The notes under the pieces were generated by a model. The model saw nothing but the letters and a program-made list of their open reading frames with translations. It did no database searches and was not told the DNA's origin. Shown here piece by piece: positions 24,764 to 32,443 of a stretch of DNA of 34,823 bases; within the stretch, counting starts at the first letter, position 1, and every line of letters starts with the position of its first letter. This stretch comes from a bacterium (lineage in GTDB: Bacteria > UBP6 > UBA1177), in NCBI GenBank assembly GCA_016290135.1, contig JAEESW010000025.1, forward strand, positions 1 through 34,823, written 5' to 3'. The position numbers and the translations under genes are program-made.

Positions 24764-25882
24764 ATGAAAAAAATTTGGTTGGCTATTTTAACAATTGCAT
24801 GTCTCTTAGTGCTTTCAAGCTGCGGCGGTGACGACAAAAAACCGGCGAAAGCGGAAGATCCGGATTCAGAACAGGAAGAGACCTCGGACGCTGAGCCGGC
24901 TGAAGATCCGACTGACACGGAAGAAGAACCGGCTGAACAGCCTGATGAAAACACGACTCCCGAGAATTTCAATCCTGAAAATCCGGGTTACTTCGTTGAA
25001 TTTATGATCATTGACGTAAACATGGCAAACCAGCCTCAGACGATGGCGATAGGCTATTTCATGAAGGCTGCCCGCGAAGATCTCAATCCGCACAGTTTTG
25101 ATGAATCGACGCTTGATACCTGCACTTTCGGGGAGGCTGTCGAAAGCGTTCCTCAGTGTGCTTCCAAAGATGACTGTGCTCCGGAACAGGATTGTGTTCC
25201 TGAATACGACGACAACGGCAATGCGTATCCGAATTCAGAGCACTGCGAAACACTCGGCAGAGAATCGCTTGATGTCGGTCCTGTTATGATCTCAGGCTTC
25301 AACGGCGGTCCCTATCAGTTTGCTTTCGAGCCCGGTGATCAGGCTTACAAACTTAACGGAACGGGAGACGGTTCCATTCCGGGCGACATGATCGCTTACG
25401 GTGTCGACTACACGATCACCGGTGAAAACATGCTTCCTGAGGATCTTACTTCTCTTTCGGCGACCTTCACGATGCCGCCTTCATTTGCTATTTCGGAACC
25501 TGCTCCGCAGACGAATACGGCCGGCGGTTTCGGTGATATCATCAACGTTACTCCGGGTGAGCCCCTTACGATCAAATGGGCCGGAAACAACGGATTCGGA
25601 TATATCGATGTCAATTTTGTCGTAATGAAGAGCCTTATGGAGCAGGTATCGATCACCTGCAGAATGATTGATGACGGCGAATTTACGGTTCCTGCTGAGT
25701 TTACAAGCGAAATGCAGCTTTCACAGGGCGGCGATTCAGGCAACCCGTTCGGCGATATGCTCGGTATGATGAATATGATTACTGTAAACCGCCATGTCGA
25801 GTCTCCGATCACCGGCAAAGGGATCACGGCTGGATCATTCTCGGCTGAGCAGATGGTCCTTTACACACTCGGCAACAACTAA
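24764..25882 (+). CDS. Lipoprotein of unknown function, acidic linker
   Basis: 372 residues, family not recognised. Lipobox LSSC (Cys20), then an Asp/Glu/Pro/Thr-rich tether (about 24-70), a region with several Cys (about 125-165; CASKDDCAPEQDCVPEY and a later EHC), and a beta-rich remainder with FNGGPYQFAF, LTIKWAGNNGFGYIDVNFVV and a Met-rich stretch (FGDMLGMMNM). The LTIKWAG segment recalls Ig-like secreted domains, which is only a resemblance. Own promoter; AGGAGG start signal. Likely surface-exposed. Confidence 0.75.
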   Translation: MKKIWLAILTIACLLVLSSCGGDDKKPAKAEDPDSEQEETSDAEPAEDPTDTEEEPAEQPDENTTPENFNPENPGYFVEFMIIDVNMANQPQTMAIGYFMKAAREDLNPHSFDESTLDTCTFGEAVESVPQCASKDDCAPEQDCVPEYDDNGNAYPNSEHCETLGRESLDVGPVMISGFNGGPYQFAFEPGDQAYKLNGTGDGSIPGDMIAYGVDYTITGENMLPEDLTSLSATFTMPPSFAISEPAPQTNTAGGFGDIINVTPGEPLTIKWAGNNGFGYIDVNFVVMKSLMEQVSITCRMIDDGEFTVPAEFTSEMQLSQGGDSGNPFGDMLGMMNMITVNRHVESPITGKGITAGSFSAEQMVLYTLGNN

Positions 25883-25934
25883 TGCTTTCGGTCAGATAAC
25901 GTCTTTTAATCACTGAATATTTTCTCAAAACATC

Positions 25935-26486
25935 ATGAAAACTGAAATCTTAAGGATCTCGGAAGATCTCTATCTGAAGTCGCTTGAACTCGATGATGCG
26001 GAACACATTTTCAAAGCGGTCGATTCGCAGCGTGAATATTTGGGGGAGTGGCTTCCGTTCGTCGAATTTACAAAGAGCGTCAAAGATTCCCTCGATTACG
26101 TCAATTCAGTCGTGACGATGCCGGAAGAGTGCAGGGAATGGCAGTTCGCTGTTTTCTGCGGCGGCTGTTTTGCGGGACTTGCCGGATTCAAAGGAACAGA
26201 CAGACTCAACCGGAAAAGCGAGATCGGTTACTGGCTCCGTGAAGAGTTTCAGGGCCGCGGCATAATGACTGAATCGGTGCGCGCTTTGATAAATTTCGGC
26301 TTTTCGGAGATCGGTCTCAACAGGATCCAGATAAAATGCGCTCCCGAAAATCTCAAAAGCAACAGGATCCCGCAAAGACTCGGATTTACCCTTGAAGGGA
26401 TCGAACGCGACAGCGAATTTGTGCGTGAAGGCGTTTTTCGTGACGCCAATGTCTGGAGTCTTCTGAAAAAAGACGTCACGCCGTGA
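25935..26486 (+). CDS. GNAT N-acetyltransferase, RimJ/RimL type
   Basis: 183 residues. Acetyl-CoA transferase of the ribosomal-protein N-terminal acetyltransferase group. Seen: IGYWLREEFQGRGIMTESVRALINFGF, with the acetyl-CoA-binding QGRGIM loop, then NRIQIKCAPENLKSNRIPQRLGFTLEGI, the family-typical end. Substrate may be a protein N-terminus or a small molecule. No obvious SD before the ATG. The last residues (KKDVTP) and the stop lie in an octamer-repeat array shared with the end of convergent lipA, 2 bp away. Confidence 0.88.
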   Translation: MKTEILRISEDLYLKSLELDDAEHIFKAVDSQREYLGEWLPFVEFTKSVKDSLDYVNSVVTMPEECREWQFAVFCGGCFAGLAGFKGTDRLNRKSEIGYWLREEFQGRGIMTESVRALINFGFSEIGLNRIQIKCAPENLKSNRIPQRLGFTLEGIERDSEFVREGVFRDANVWSLLKKDVTP

Positions 26487-26526
26487 CGTTAATTCGTAAC
26501 GTCGTTACGTCGTGCCGTCGTCACGT
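26479..26526. repeat. Octamer array, copy C, spanning the ends of the GNAT gene and lipA
   Basis: Six 8-bp units in phase: CGCCGTGA, CGTTAATT, CGTAACGT, CGTTACGT, CGTGCCGT, CGTCACGT. It includes palindromes ACGTCACG-C-CGTGACGT (26473-26489) and CGTAACG-T-CGTTACG (26495-26509). Both convergent stop codons lie in it; the stems could end transcription from both sides. Confidence 0.72.
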
Positions 26527-27373
26527 TTTCAATCATATTCTGGTGGATCTCTTTTGCATTGAAGGAGCTTCTGACGAATCTGCCTGAATAAACTTCTTTG
26601 AAACCGATAGAAAGTCCGTAGTCGCGAAGTGCGTCAAATTCAGCCTGAGTGTAGTCCTTTTCGACCGGGATGTGCTGCAATGACGGGCGGAAATACTGCC
26701 CGATCGTCATTATGTCGCATCCGACATCGCGGAGATCGCGCATCAGAGCATGCACTTCATCGACTGTTTCGCCGACACCGAGCATTATGCCAGACTTCGT
26801 GATGAAACCTTTGCGCTTCATGTAGCAGAGAACGTCAAGCGAACGTTTGTAGTCAGCCTGCGGACGAACTTTCGGATAGAGTGAGCAGATCGTCTCGACA
26901 TTGTGGTTGAAGACGTCTATCGGCGAGTCTGCAACGATATCGAGATTCTCCTTTATTCCGAGAAAATCGGGAGTGAGAACTTCTACCAGCGTGTCTGGAG
27001 ACAACTCTTTGACCTTTTTGACTGTTTCGGCAAAGTGCGCCGCTCCGCAGTCGGGCAGATCGTCTCTTGTTACCGATGTTATGACGGTGTAAAGCAGGCC
27101 TAGATCTCTTACGGCAAGCGCAAGGTTCATCGGCTCGTCCGGGTCTGGAAGGGGAATGTTTTCATTGTGGACGATATTGCAGAAGCGGCAGTTGCGTGTG
27201 CAGCTGTTTCCTAAGATCAGGAAAGTTGCCGTTTTTTTCTTAAAGCAGTCGCCGATATTCGGACAGTGCGCCGATTCGCAGACCGAATGAAGGTGATGCA
27301 GACGCAGGATCTTTTTCATTTCGGCAACGAACGGAGATTTGAAAGTCGATTTTTTAAGCATTTCTTCAGCCAT
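26489..27373 (-). CDS. lipA: Lipoyl synthase
   Basis: 294 residues. Radical SAM enzyme that inserts two sulfurs into octanoyl groups on lipoyl-domain proteins. Auxiliary cluster Cys C32, C37, C43 (VCESAHCPNIGDC) and radical SAM cluster C58, C62, C65 (CTRNCRFC); the serine ligand is in the RSSFNA tail (268-273). HNVET and GIMLGVGE are present. Beyond the conserved end, the last residues (about 282-294, ENVTTARRNDVTN) are encoded by the octamer repeat and are probably not needed for function. Last gene of a six-gene operon; no lipB is visible. Confidence 0.97.
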   Translation of the reverse strand: MAEEMLKKSTFKSPFVAEMKKILRLHHLHSVCESAHCPNIGDCFKKKTATFLILGNSCTRNCRFCNIVHNENIPLPDPDEPMNLALAVRDLGLLYTVITSVTRDDLPDCGAAHFAETVKKVKELSPDTLVEVLTPDFLGIKENLDIVADSPIDVFNHNVETICSLYPKVRPQADYKRSLDVLCYMKRKGFITKSGIMLGVGETVDEVHALMRDLRDVGCDIMTIGQYFRPSLQHIPVEKDYTQAEFDALRDYGLSIGFKEVYSGRFVRSSFNAKEIHQNMIENVTTARRNDVTN

Positions 27374-27391
27374 GACAAGCTCCTTTTCGAT

Positions 27392-28060
27392 TTATCTTTG
27401 TTCTTTCGGCACAACTGCGCCGCTGCCTTTGTATATTGAATTTTCGGGGATCACTCCGCGGACATTCGAAAGAGGGTAGACTACAGAATTTCTTCCGATC
27501 ACAGTCCCGGGATTGAGGACGGAGTTGCAGCCGACTTCAGCGTTATCACCGAGTATGGCCGAAAATTTGCGAAGACCTGTCTCGATCGTTTCTGTGCCGC
27601 AGTGGATCTTTACGTTCCCCGGGATCGAGCGGACATTAGAAAGTATCACGCCGGCACCGATGTGGGCATGAAAACCTAAAACAGAGTCTCCGACATAGTT
27701 GAAATGAGGGGTCTGGACTTTGTTGAAGAGAAAGCTGTTCTTGATCTCGGTCGAATTTCCGATGACGGAGCCGTCGCCGATGACAGCGTTTCCGCGGATG
27801 AATGCGCTCTGTCTGATCTCGACGTTGCGTCCGATTATCGCAGGGCCTTTGATGAAGGCTGTTTCCGCGATTTCGGTTCCGGCCCCGACCCAGACGTTCT
27901 CCTTTATCATTTTATAGTCGCTCCCTAAAGCCGGACCCTTTTTCAAAATGTAGTCCTTGATGAGCGGCAGTATCTCGTGCGGATATTCGAGACCTTCAAA
28001 AATATCGGCAAATTCGGTCTGCGTTAAGTCCAAAAGTTCGTTGATCCTGATTTTTTCCAT
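27392..28060 (-). CDS. Left-handed beta-helix hexapeptide-repeat protein (GlmU C-terminal-like)
   Basis: 222 residues. An N-terminal helical part (1-45; FADIFEGLEYPHEILPLIKDYI) is followed by about ten hexapeptide coils (about 50-215) such as AIIGRNVEIRQSAFIRGNAV and TVIGRNSVVYP, with the loop QTPHFNYVGDSVLGFHAHIGAG. This loop and helix are typical of the acetyltransferase-side domain of GlmU-like and sugar-phosphate nucleotidyltransferase proteins, but no nucleotidyltransferase domain is present. Probable acyl- or acetyltransferase for a sugar nucleotide, or a non-catalytic partner. Within the rlmB-lipA operon, 18 bp before lipA. Confidence 0.85.
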   Translation of the reverse strand: MEKIRINELLDLTQTEFADIFEGLEYPHEILPLIKDYILKKGPALGSDYKMIKENVWVGAGTEIAETAFIKGPAIIGRNVEIRQSAFIRGNAVIGDGSVIGNSTEIKNSFLFNKVQTPHFNYVGDSVLGFHAHIGAGVILSNVRSIPGNVKIHCGTETIETGLRKFSAILGDNAEVGCNSVLNPGTVIGRNSVVYPLSNVRGVIPENSIYKGSGAVVPKEQR

Positions 28061-28067
28061 GATTCAC

Positions 28068-28721
28068 CTAACCAAAAAATATTAAATTCGGAAGATAGAG
28101 AAAAAGCTTGAGTATAAGCCGTGCAGGGATAAGCAGCACGCTGAAGGCTCCCGTGACGACTAAAGCCATGATTATCAAAAAACCGTATCTTTCAAGCGTT
28201 ATGAAGATCCTGTCGTATTCCCGCGGCAGAAAACCCATCAGGATCCTGCTGCCGTCAAGCGGAGGTATCGGAACGAGGTTGAAGAAGCAAAGGAGGATGT
28301 TGAACATAAGCGAGATCTCGAAAAATGTTATAACGATCTCGTTGGGGAAAAACCGGTATGCCGCGACATAAAGAAAAGCGCTTATAAGTGCGAGTGCAAG
28401 GTTGCTGAGCGGGCCGGCAGCCGCGACGATCATCATTCCGCGTCTCATCTCGATATGCTGGTAAAAGCGGTAGGGATTGACAGGAACGGGTTTCGCGCCG
28501 CCGAAGAAAACTCCTGCGAGAAAATAGCTTAAAAGCGGAACTACGACCGACATCATCGGGTCGAGGTGCGCGATCGGATTGAGTGTCAGTCTTCCGGCGT
28601 CCTTTGCAGTCGAGTCGCCGAGTTTCAGCGCAGCGAATCCGTGTGCGACTTCGTGGACGACCATTGAGAAGAGGAGCGGGATTATACCGATCGCAATGTA
28701 GAATATCTTATTTTTTATCAT
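28068..28721 (-). CDS. Site-2 protease family (M50) membrane metalloprotease
   Basis: 217 residues, mostly membrane helices. Zinc-binding HEVAHG (H23, E24, H27) lies in the first helix; the third ligand Asp is in NLVPIPPLDGSRIL (about 147-160). The GGAKPVPVNPYRF segment and AAAGPLSNLALAL are typical of the short bacterial M50B group. It lacks PDZ and CBS domains. Such proteins cut substrates inside the membrane; the target here is unknown. Tightly packed: 9 bp after maf and 7 bp before the hexapeptide gene. Confidence 0.92.
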   Translation of the reverse strand: MIKNKIFYIAIGIIPLLFSMVVHEVAHGFAALKLGDSTAKDAGRLTLNPIAHLDPMMSVVVPLLSYFLAGVFFGGAKPVPVNPYRFYQHIEMRRGMMIVAAAGPLSNLALALISAFLYVAAYRFFPNEIVITFFEISLMFNILLCFFNLVPIPPLDGSRILMGFLPREYDRIFITLERYGFLIIMALVVTGAFSVLLIPARLILKLFLYLPNLIFFG

Positions 28722-28730
28722 GTTTTTCTC

Positions 28731-29303
28731 CTATTTTTCCAAAAATCCAAGTTCCTGCAGTTTTTCTACCACTTCGCAGACCGGAAGCCCCACGACATTC
28801 GAATAAGAGCCGTTTATCCGTTTCACCATGAACGATGCTTTGCCCTGGATAGCATAAGCTCCTGCTTTGTCGTAAGGTTCGTCGGTATCGCAGTATGAGT
28901 CGATCTCCCGTTTTGAGAGAGTTTTGAACTCGACATCGGTCTTTACCGAAAAAACGGAAGTTTCGCCGCGGTAAAAAATCGCGACGCCGGTGTAGACCTG
29001 ATGGATACGTCCGCTCAGTCCGGAAAGGATCTTTTCCGCGTCGTTCCGGTCTTTCGGTTTGCCGATGACTTTGCTGCCCAATGCCACAACAGTGTCTGCG
29101 GCTATGACTGGTGTGTTAGTGCAACCGATTGAATTTATTACGGCTTTGCATTTCTGTTCTGCTAAAGACTCAACAGTCTCTGAAGGGCTCAAGCCTTCTT
29201 GGACCACTTCTTCGCACTCAGGTCTGACCACTTCAGGAGCAAAACCGGCGGCCGAAAGCAGTTCGAACCTTCTCGGCGATGATGATGCAAGGACTATTTT
29301 CAT
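28731..29303 (-). CDS. maf: Maf-like nucleoside triphosphate pyrophosphatase
   Basis: 190 residues, normal for Maf/YhdE. Hydrolyses dTTP/UTP or modified nucleotides to monophosphates, a house-cleaning role. Seen: the N-terminal ASSSPRRFELLSAAGF, the AADTVVALG motif, KPKDRNDAEKIL, and the C-terminal YDKAGAYAIQGKASFMVKRINGSYSNVVGLPV with conserved Lys and Asp. The YDKAGAY form fits the dTTPase/UTPase branch. In the rlmB-rnc-maf operon, 31 bp after rnc. Confidence 0.94.
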   Translation of the reverse strand: MKIVLASSSPRRFELLSAAGFAPEVVRPECEEVVQEGLSPSETVESLAEQKCKAVINSIGCTNTPVIAADTVVALGSKVIGKPKDRNDAEKILSGLSGRIHQVYTGVAIFYRGETSVFSVKTDVEFKTLSKREIDSYCDTDEPYDKAGAYAIQGKASFMVKRINGSYSNVVGLPVCEVVEKLQELGFLEK

Positions 29304-29334
29304 TTTTTCTCCTGTCGTCTCTGGAAAGAAAGAT

Positions 29335-30048
29335 CTATAACACGCGCATTTCTTTAAGGATCTTCATTGCAGCATCCTGCTCGGCAGCTTTTTTGTTCCT
29401 CCCGAAACCTTTTGACGTGAAGCCCATGGAAGAACATTCTATGACAAAAACGAGGTCGTGTTCCGGCCCCAGTCTGTCGATGACCGTGTATGTCGGAACG
29501 GGAAGGGCGAGCTCCTGTGCTATTTCCTGCAGACGCGATTTGTAGTCGCGGTTGATATGGTCCAAAAGGTCGATTATATCTGGAGAAGCGTCAATGAGCG
29601 GGGTGAAGATCCCTGTGATTATGCGGAGAACTGTCATCCAGCCGGCCTCAAGAAATATCACCGCCATGAGCGATTCGAAAACATCGGAAAGGATGGATTC
29701 TTTTTCTCTTCCGTACATTTTTTCTTCGCCTTTCCCCAAAATTATCAGATCTCCGAGCTCAAGCCCTTTCGCATTGTAGGCCAGCCCCTGTTCGTCGATC
29801 AGGTTGCTGCGGGCTTTGGAGAGTTTGCCTTCTTCGGCATCGGGGAACGTGAGATAGAGCAGACGCGATACGGCGAGTCCCACAACTTCGTCTCCCAAAA
29901 ATTCAAGTCTTTGATAATTCTTGCCTTTTTCAACAGTTTCAGCACTCGGATGTGTGAAGGCAGTTTCGAGGAGTTCAAGATCTGAGAATTTGTAATTGAG
30001 CTTCTTTTCGAGTTCTATAACTTTGTTTCTGTCAAGCAGCGAAGTCAT
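29335..30048 (-). CDS. rnc: Ribonuclease III
   Basis: 237 residues. Cleaves double-stranded RNA, including rRNA precursors. The RNase III domain has the signature QRLEFLGDEVVGL with E49 and D53, and SDVFESLMAVIFLEAG with D122 and E125. The C-terminal dsRNA-binding domain (about 168-235) has DYKSRLQEIAQELALPVPTY and GRNKKAAEQDAA. All four metal-site acidic residues are present. ATG with AGGAGG upstream; its ATGA overlaps the stop of rlmB, so translation is coupled. Confidence 0.97.
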   Translation of the reverse strand: MTSLLDRNKVIELEKKLNYKFSDLELLETAFTHPSAETVEKGKNYQRLEFLGDEVVGLAVSRLLYLTFPDAEEGKLSKARSNLIDEQGLAYNAKGLELGDLIILGKGEEKMYGREKESILSDVFESLMAVIFLEAGWMTVLRIITGIFTPLIDASPDIIDLLDHINRDYKSRLQEIAQELALPVPTYTVIDRLGPEHDLVFVIECSSMGFTSKGFGRNKKAAEQDAAMKILKEMRVL

Positions 30049-30779
30049 TGTTGTCCTCCTAAAGCATACATCGCGATACTTGCGGCAACTGAAGCGTTGA
30101 GTGAGTTTATTTTGCCGAACTGCCTTATCGAAACAACGAAATCAGCGCAGTTCAGAATATACTGACCGACAGATTTGTCCTCTCCGCCGATGACGAGGAG
30201 TATTTTTTCCGGATCCGCCGCTGCGACATCTTCAAATGAACTTTTGCCGGCACCGTCAAGAGCTATTACCGTATATCCGTGTTTTTCCTGAAGATTTTTG
30301 ACATAAACATTCGAACTTGATTCCCTTACGATATTCAGGTGCTCGCTCGCTCCGGCACTCACTTTGATGACGGAAGGATAAATTTCGGGAACGCCGCGCA
30401 CAGGCATGAGGATCGAATCGAAGCCGAATATCTCGGCACTTCTAAGGATCGCGCCGACATTGTGCGGATCTTCGACATTGTCGAAAAGAAGTATGCGCTT
30501 TTTGCCGATGATCTCTTCAAGTTCTGCGTATTTGTAGACCGAAGCGCGGATGACTGCGCCCTGATTGTCGGTCGAGCCCGAAAGCTGATTGAGCCGCTCG
30601 CGGGAGACCCATTCAAGTTTTATCTCTTTTTTCTCAATAAATTCGGCAAGTTTTTTGATACGCGGATTGTTCGACGATTTTTCGTTGAGGTAAGCCTGAT
30701 AGATTTTTCTTTTTCCTCCGCGGATGACTTCAAAGCACGAATTTATGCCGTAGACATATTCGATAGATGATTTTGCCAT
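30045..30779 (-). CDS. rlmB: 23S rRNA (guanosine-2'-O-)-methyltransferase RlmB-like, SpoU family
   Basis: 244 residues from the ATG at 30779 (GGAAGG upstream; a longer reading to 30839 crosses the promoter). N-terminal substrate-binding domain (about 1-75; YVYGINSCFEVIRGGKRKI), then a SPOUT domain: motif 1 NVEDPHNVGAILRSAEIFG, motif 2 LLVIGGEDKSV, motif 3 INSLNASVAASIAMY. It methylates a ribose 2'-OH of 23S rRNA using SAM, if RlmB; a tRNA TrmH-type target cannot be fully excluded. First gene of the six-gene operon and coupled to rnc. Confidence 0.9.
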   Translation of the reverse strand: MAKSSIEYVYGINSCFEVIRGGKRKIYQAYLNEKSSNNPRIKKLAEFIEKKEIKLEWVSRERLNQLSGSTDNQGAVIRASVYKYAELEEIIGKKRILLFDNVEDPHNVGAILRSAEIFGFDSILMPVRGVPEIYPSVIKVSAGASEHLNIVRESSSNVYVKNLQEKHGYTVIALDGAGKSSFEDVAAADPEKILLVIGGEDKSVGQYILNCADFVVSIRQFGKINSLNASVAASIAMYALGGQQ

Positions 30780-30811
30780 AAAAACCTTCCAAAAATAACT
30801 TTTCCCGCGCG

Positions 30812-30839
30812 ATTCTAATAGTGTAAAGGCGATAGTCAA
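30812..30839 (-). promoter_or_regulatory. Promoter of the rlmB-rnc-maf-M50-hexapeptide-lipA operon
   Basis: Minus-strand TTGACT (30839-30834), 16-bp spacer, TAGAAT (30817-30812), about 32 bp before the rlmB ATG. Confidence 0.65.
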
Positions 30840-30868
30840 AAAAAATGACCAATTCGGCGGCGGAGTTT

Positions 30869-32443
30869 TTAATTTGCCTGCCCTGATCCTGCGCTTTCGG
30901 AGAGTTTTCTCATGAAGAATTTGCCGAAACAGAAGAGCGTTACCGGCGTGAGAAGTGCCATCGCACCTATCCAGAACCAGATCATCGCATGGTCCGGAGA
31001 AGCGGGAAGGGGATGTCCGTTCTCAAACGGAGTGTAGATCTTGATGAGTAGTCCCGACATCGGACCTACGAAGAATTTAGCCGCAAACCACGGGAGGATC
31101 GAAAGGGCGATGTAGGTCCCTTCCTTTCCTTTCGGCGCGATCTCTGCTGTAAACTGCATGAGTCTGGGCGACCAGATCGATTCGCCGATCGTGAATACGA
31201 AGATGAAGAATATCATCGGCCAGTATTCAGCAACAGCTGTTATCCCCGACATTTTTTCAGGAGAATCGACAAGCCCCAGCCACTTTATGAAGACGAGTTC
31301 TCCGAGCGGAGTATTCGTCAGACCCTCGAAAAATGAGGGCGGGATGACTGCGATGAAGCATGCGAGCGAGGAAACAACAGAACCGATGATCATCATTTTG
31401 TAGGATGAAGTCTTCTTCGTGATGTAGGAGACTATCGGAACCGCGAAAATGATGAGGACTGAGTTCAGAAAGCCGTAGATGTTGCCGATCGGAGCGCCTT
31501 CGCCCAGAACACTGATGCCGTATTTCGGGAAAGTGTAGGAGAAGTGGAAGAATACGCAGCGGACGAAAAGGGTGAGGGCGAGGATCCCGATGTAGATCCA
31601 GAAAGTCTTTTCGACAACGACGTTTTTGAGCATCGTCGCTACGTCGATCGCCGAGTTCTTGACCGATTCGAGACCGCTTCCGAGCTCTTTTTTAGGCGTT
31701 TTGACGACTTCACCTTCATCGTTGAGCTCGATATTTCCGCGGATGAAGAATGCGACTATCAGACTTATGATCGTAAAGCCGAAACCGATGACGAAGACCA
31801 TCTGGTAAGTCGTGAAATGCAATCCTAAAAACATCGTCCCGGCGTTCTCGTTTACAGCTCCGGCAGCGTCAGTGACAGAGAAAAAGCCTCTGATCTTGTC
31901 AAAAAGCATGGAACCTATCGCGTATCCTAAGTTCATGAGAACGTAGAAAAGGCCGAATCCCATCGCAGCCGTGTCCTTCGTCGTGTATTTTTTTATCGCG
32001 ATCGAAACGAGCGGGCCGACAACGGCGAAACCTATCGCCATCGGGATGAAACCGAGGACGAAAATAAGTGCCGGATTTGTGACGAACGACATGAAAAAGC
32101 GCGAGAAAAGGAGGAAGAAAATGCTGATAAGAAGCGTTTTTCTTATGCCGATCGTGTCAACGACGGCGCCTGTCAGCATGCCTATGATCGAAAGGAGTAT
32201 CGACCACACCATGATGTATGAGCCTGCTCCGAGGTCGCTGATCCCGCAGTCTGCCGTGAGCCAGAGCGTCAGAGTGAGGTTCATCGCCATGTAGGCGGTG
32301 TATTCGATTATGTTGTAGATGAAAAGAAGCCACATGTCGCGCGGACTTTTGCGCAGACCTTTCGCGTAGCTCCAGATGATCCCGCCGAAAGCCAAAACTG
32401 CTCCGACGATAAGCGAATAGGTAATGATCTCAGTGACTTGCAT
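30869..32443 (-). CDS. MFS transporter, POT-like
   Basis: 524 residues with at least 12 membrane helices. The loop after helix 2-3 reads GAVVDTIGIRKTLL, a form of the MFS motif with Asp and Arg. The second half has long hydrophobic helices separated by a loop near residue 255 (FIRGNIELNDEGEVVKTPKKELG). The overall look recalls proton-dependent oligopeptide transporters, but the POT signature motifs are not clear, so substrate is open. It starts immediately after the upstream lipoprotein stop (0-bp gap) with an AGGAGAATAA start signal, so the two are co-expressed. Confidence 0.85.
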   Translation of the reverse strand: MQVTEIITYSLIVGAVLAFGGIIWSYAKGLRKSPRDMWLLFIYNIIEYTAYMAMNLTLTLWLTADCGISDLGAGSYIMVWSILLSIIGMLTGAVVDTIGIRKTLLISIFFLLFSRFFMSFVTNPALIFVLGFIPMAIGFAVVGPLVSIAIKKYTTKDTAAMGFGLFYVLMNLGYAIGSMLFDKIRGFFSVTDAAGAVNENAGTMFLGLHFTTYQMVFVIGFGFTIISLIVAFFIRGNIELNDEGEVVKTPKKELGSGLESVKNSAIDVATMLKNVVVEKTFWIYIGILALTLFVRCVFFHFSYTFPKYGISVLGEGAPIGNIYGFLNSVLIIFAVPIVSYITKKTSSYKMMIIGSVVSSLACFIAVIPPSFFEGLTNTPLGELVFIKWLGLVDSPEKMSGITAVAEYWPMIFFIFVFTIGESIWSPRLMQFTAEIAPKGKEGTYIALSILPWFAAKFFVGPMSGLLIKIYTPFENGHPLPASPDHAMIWFWIGAMALLTPVTLFCFGKFFMRKLSESAGSGQAN

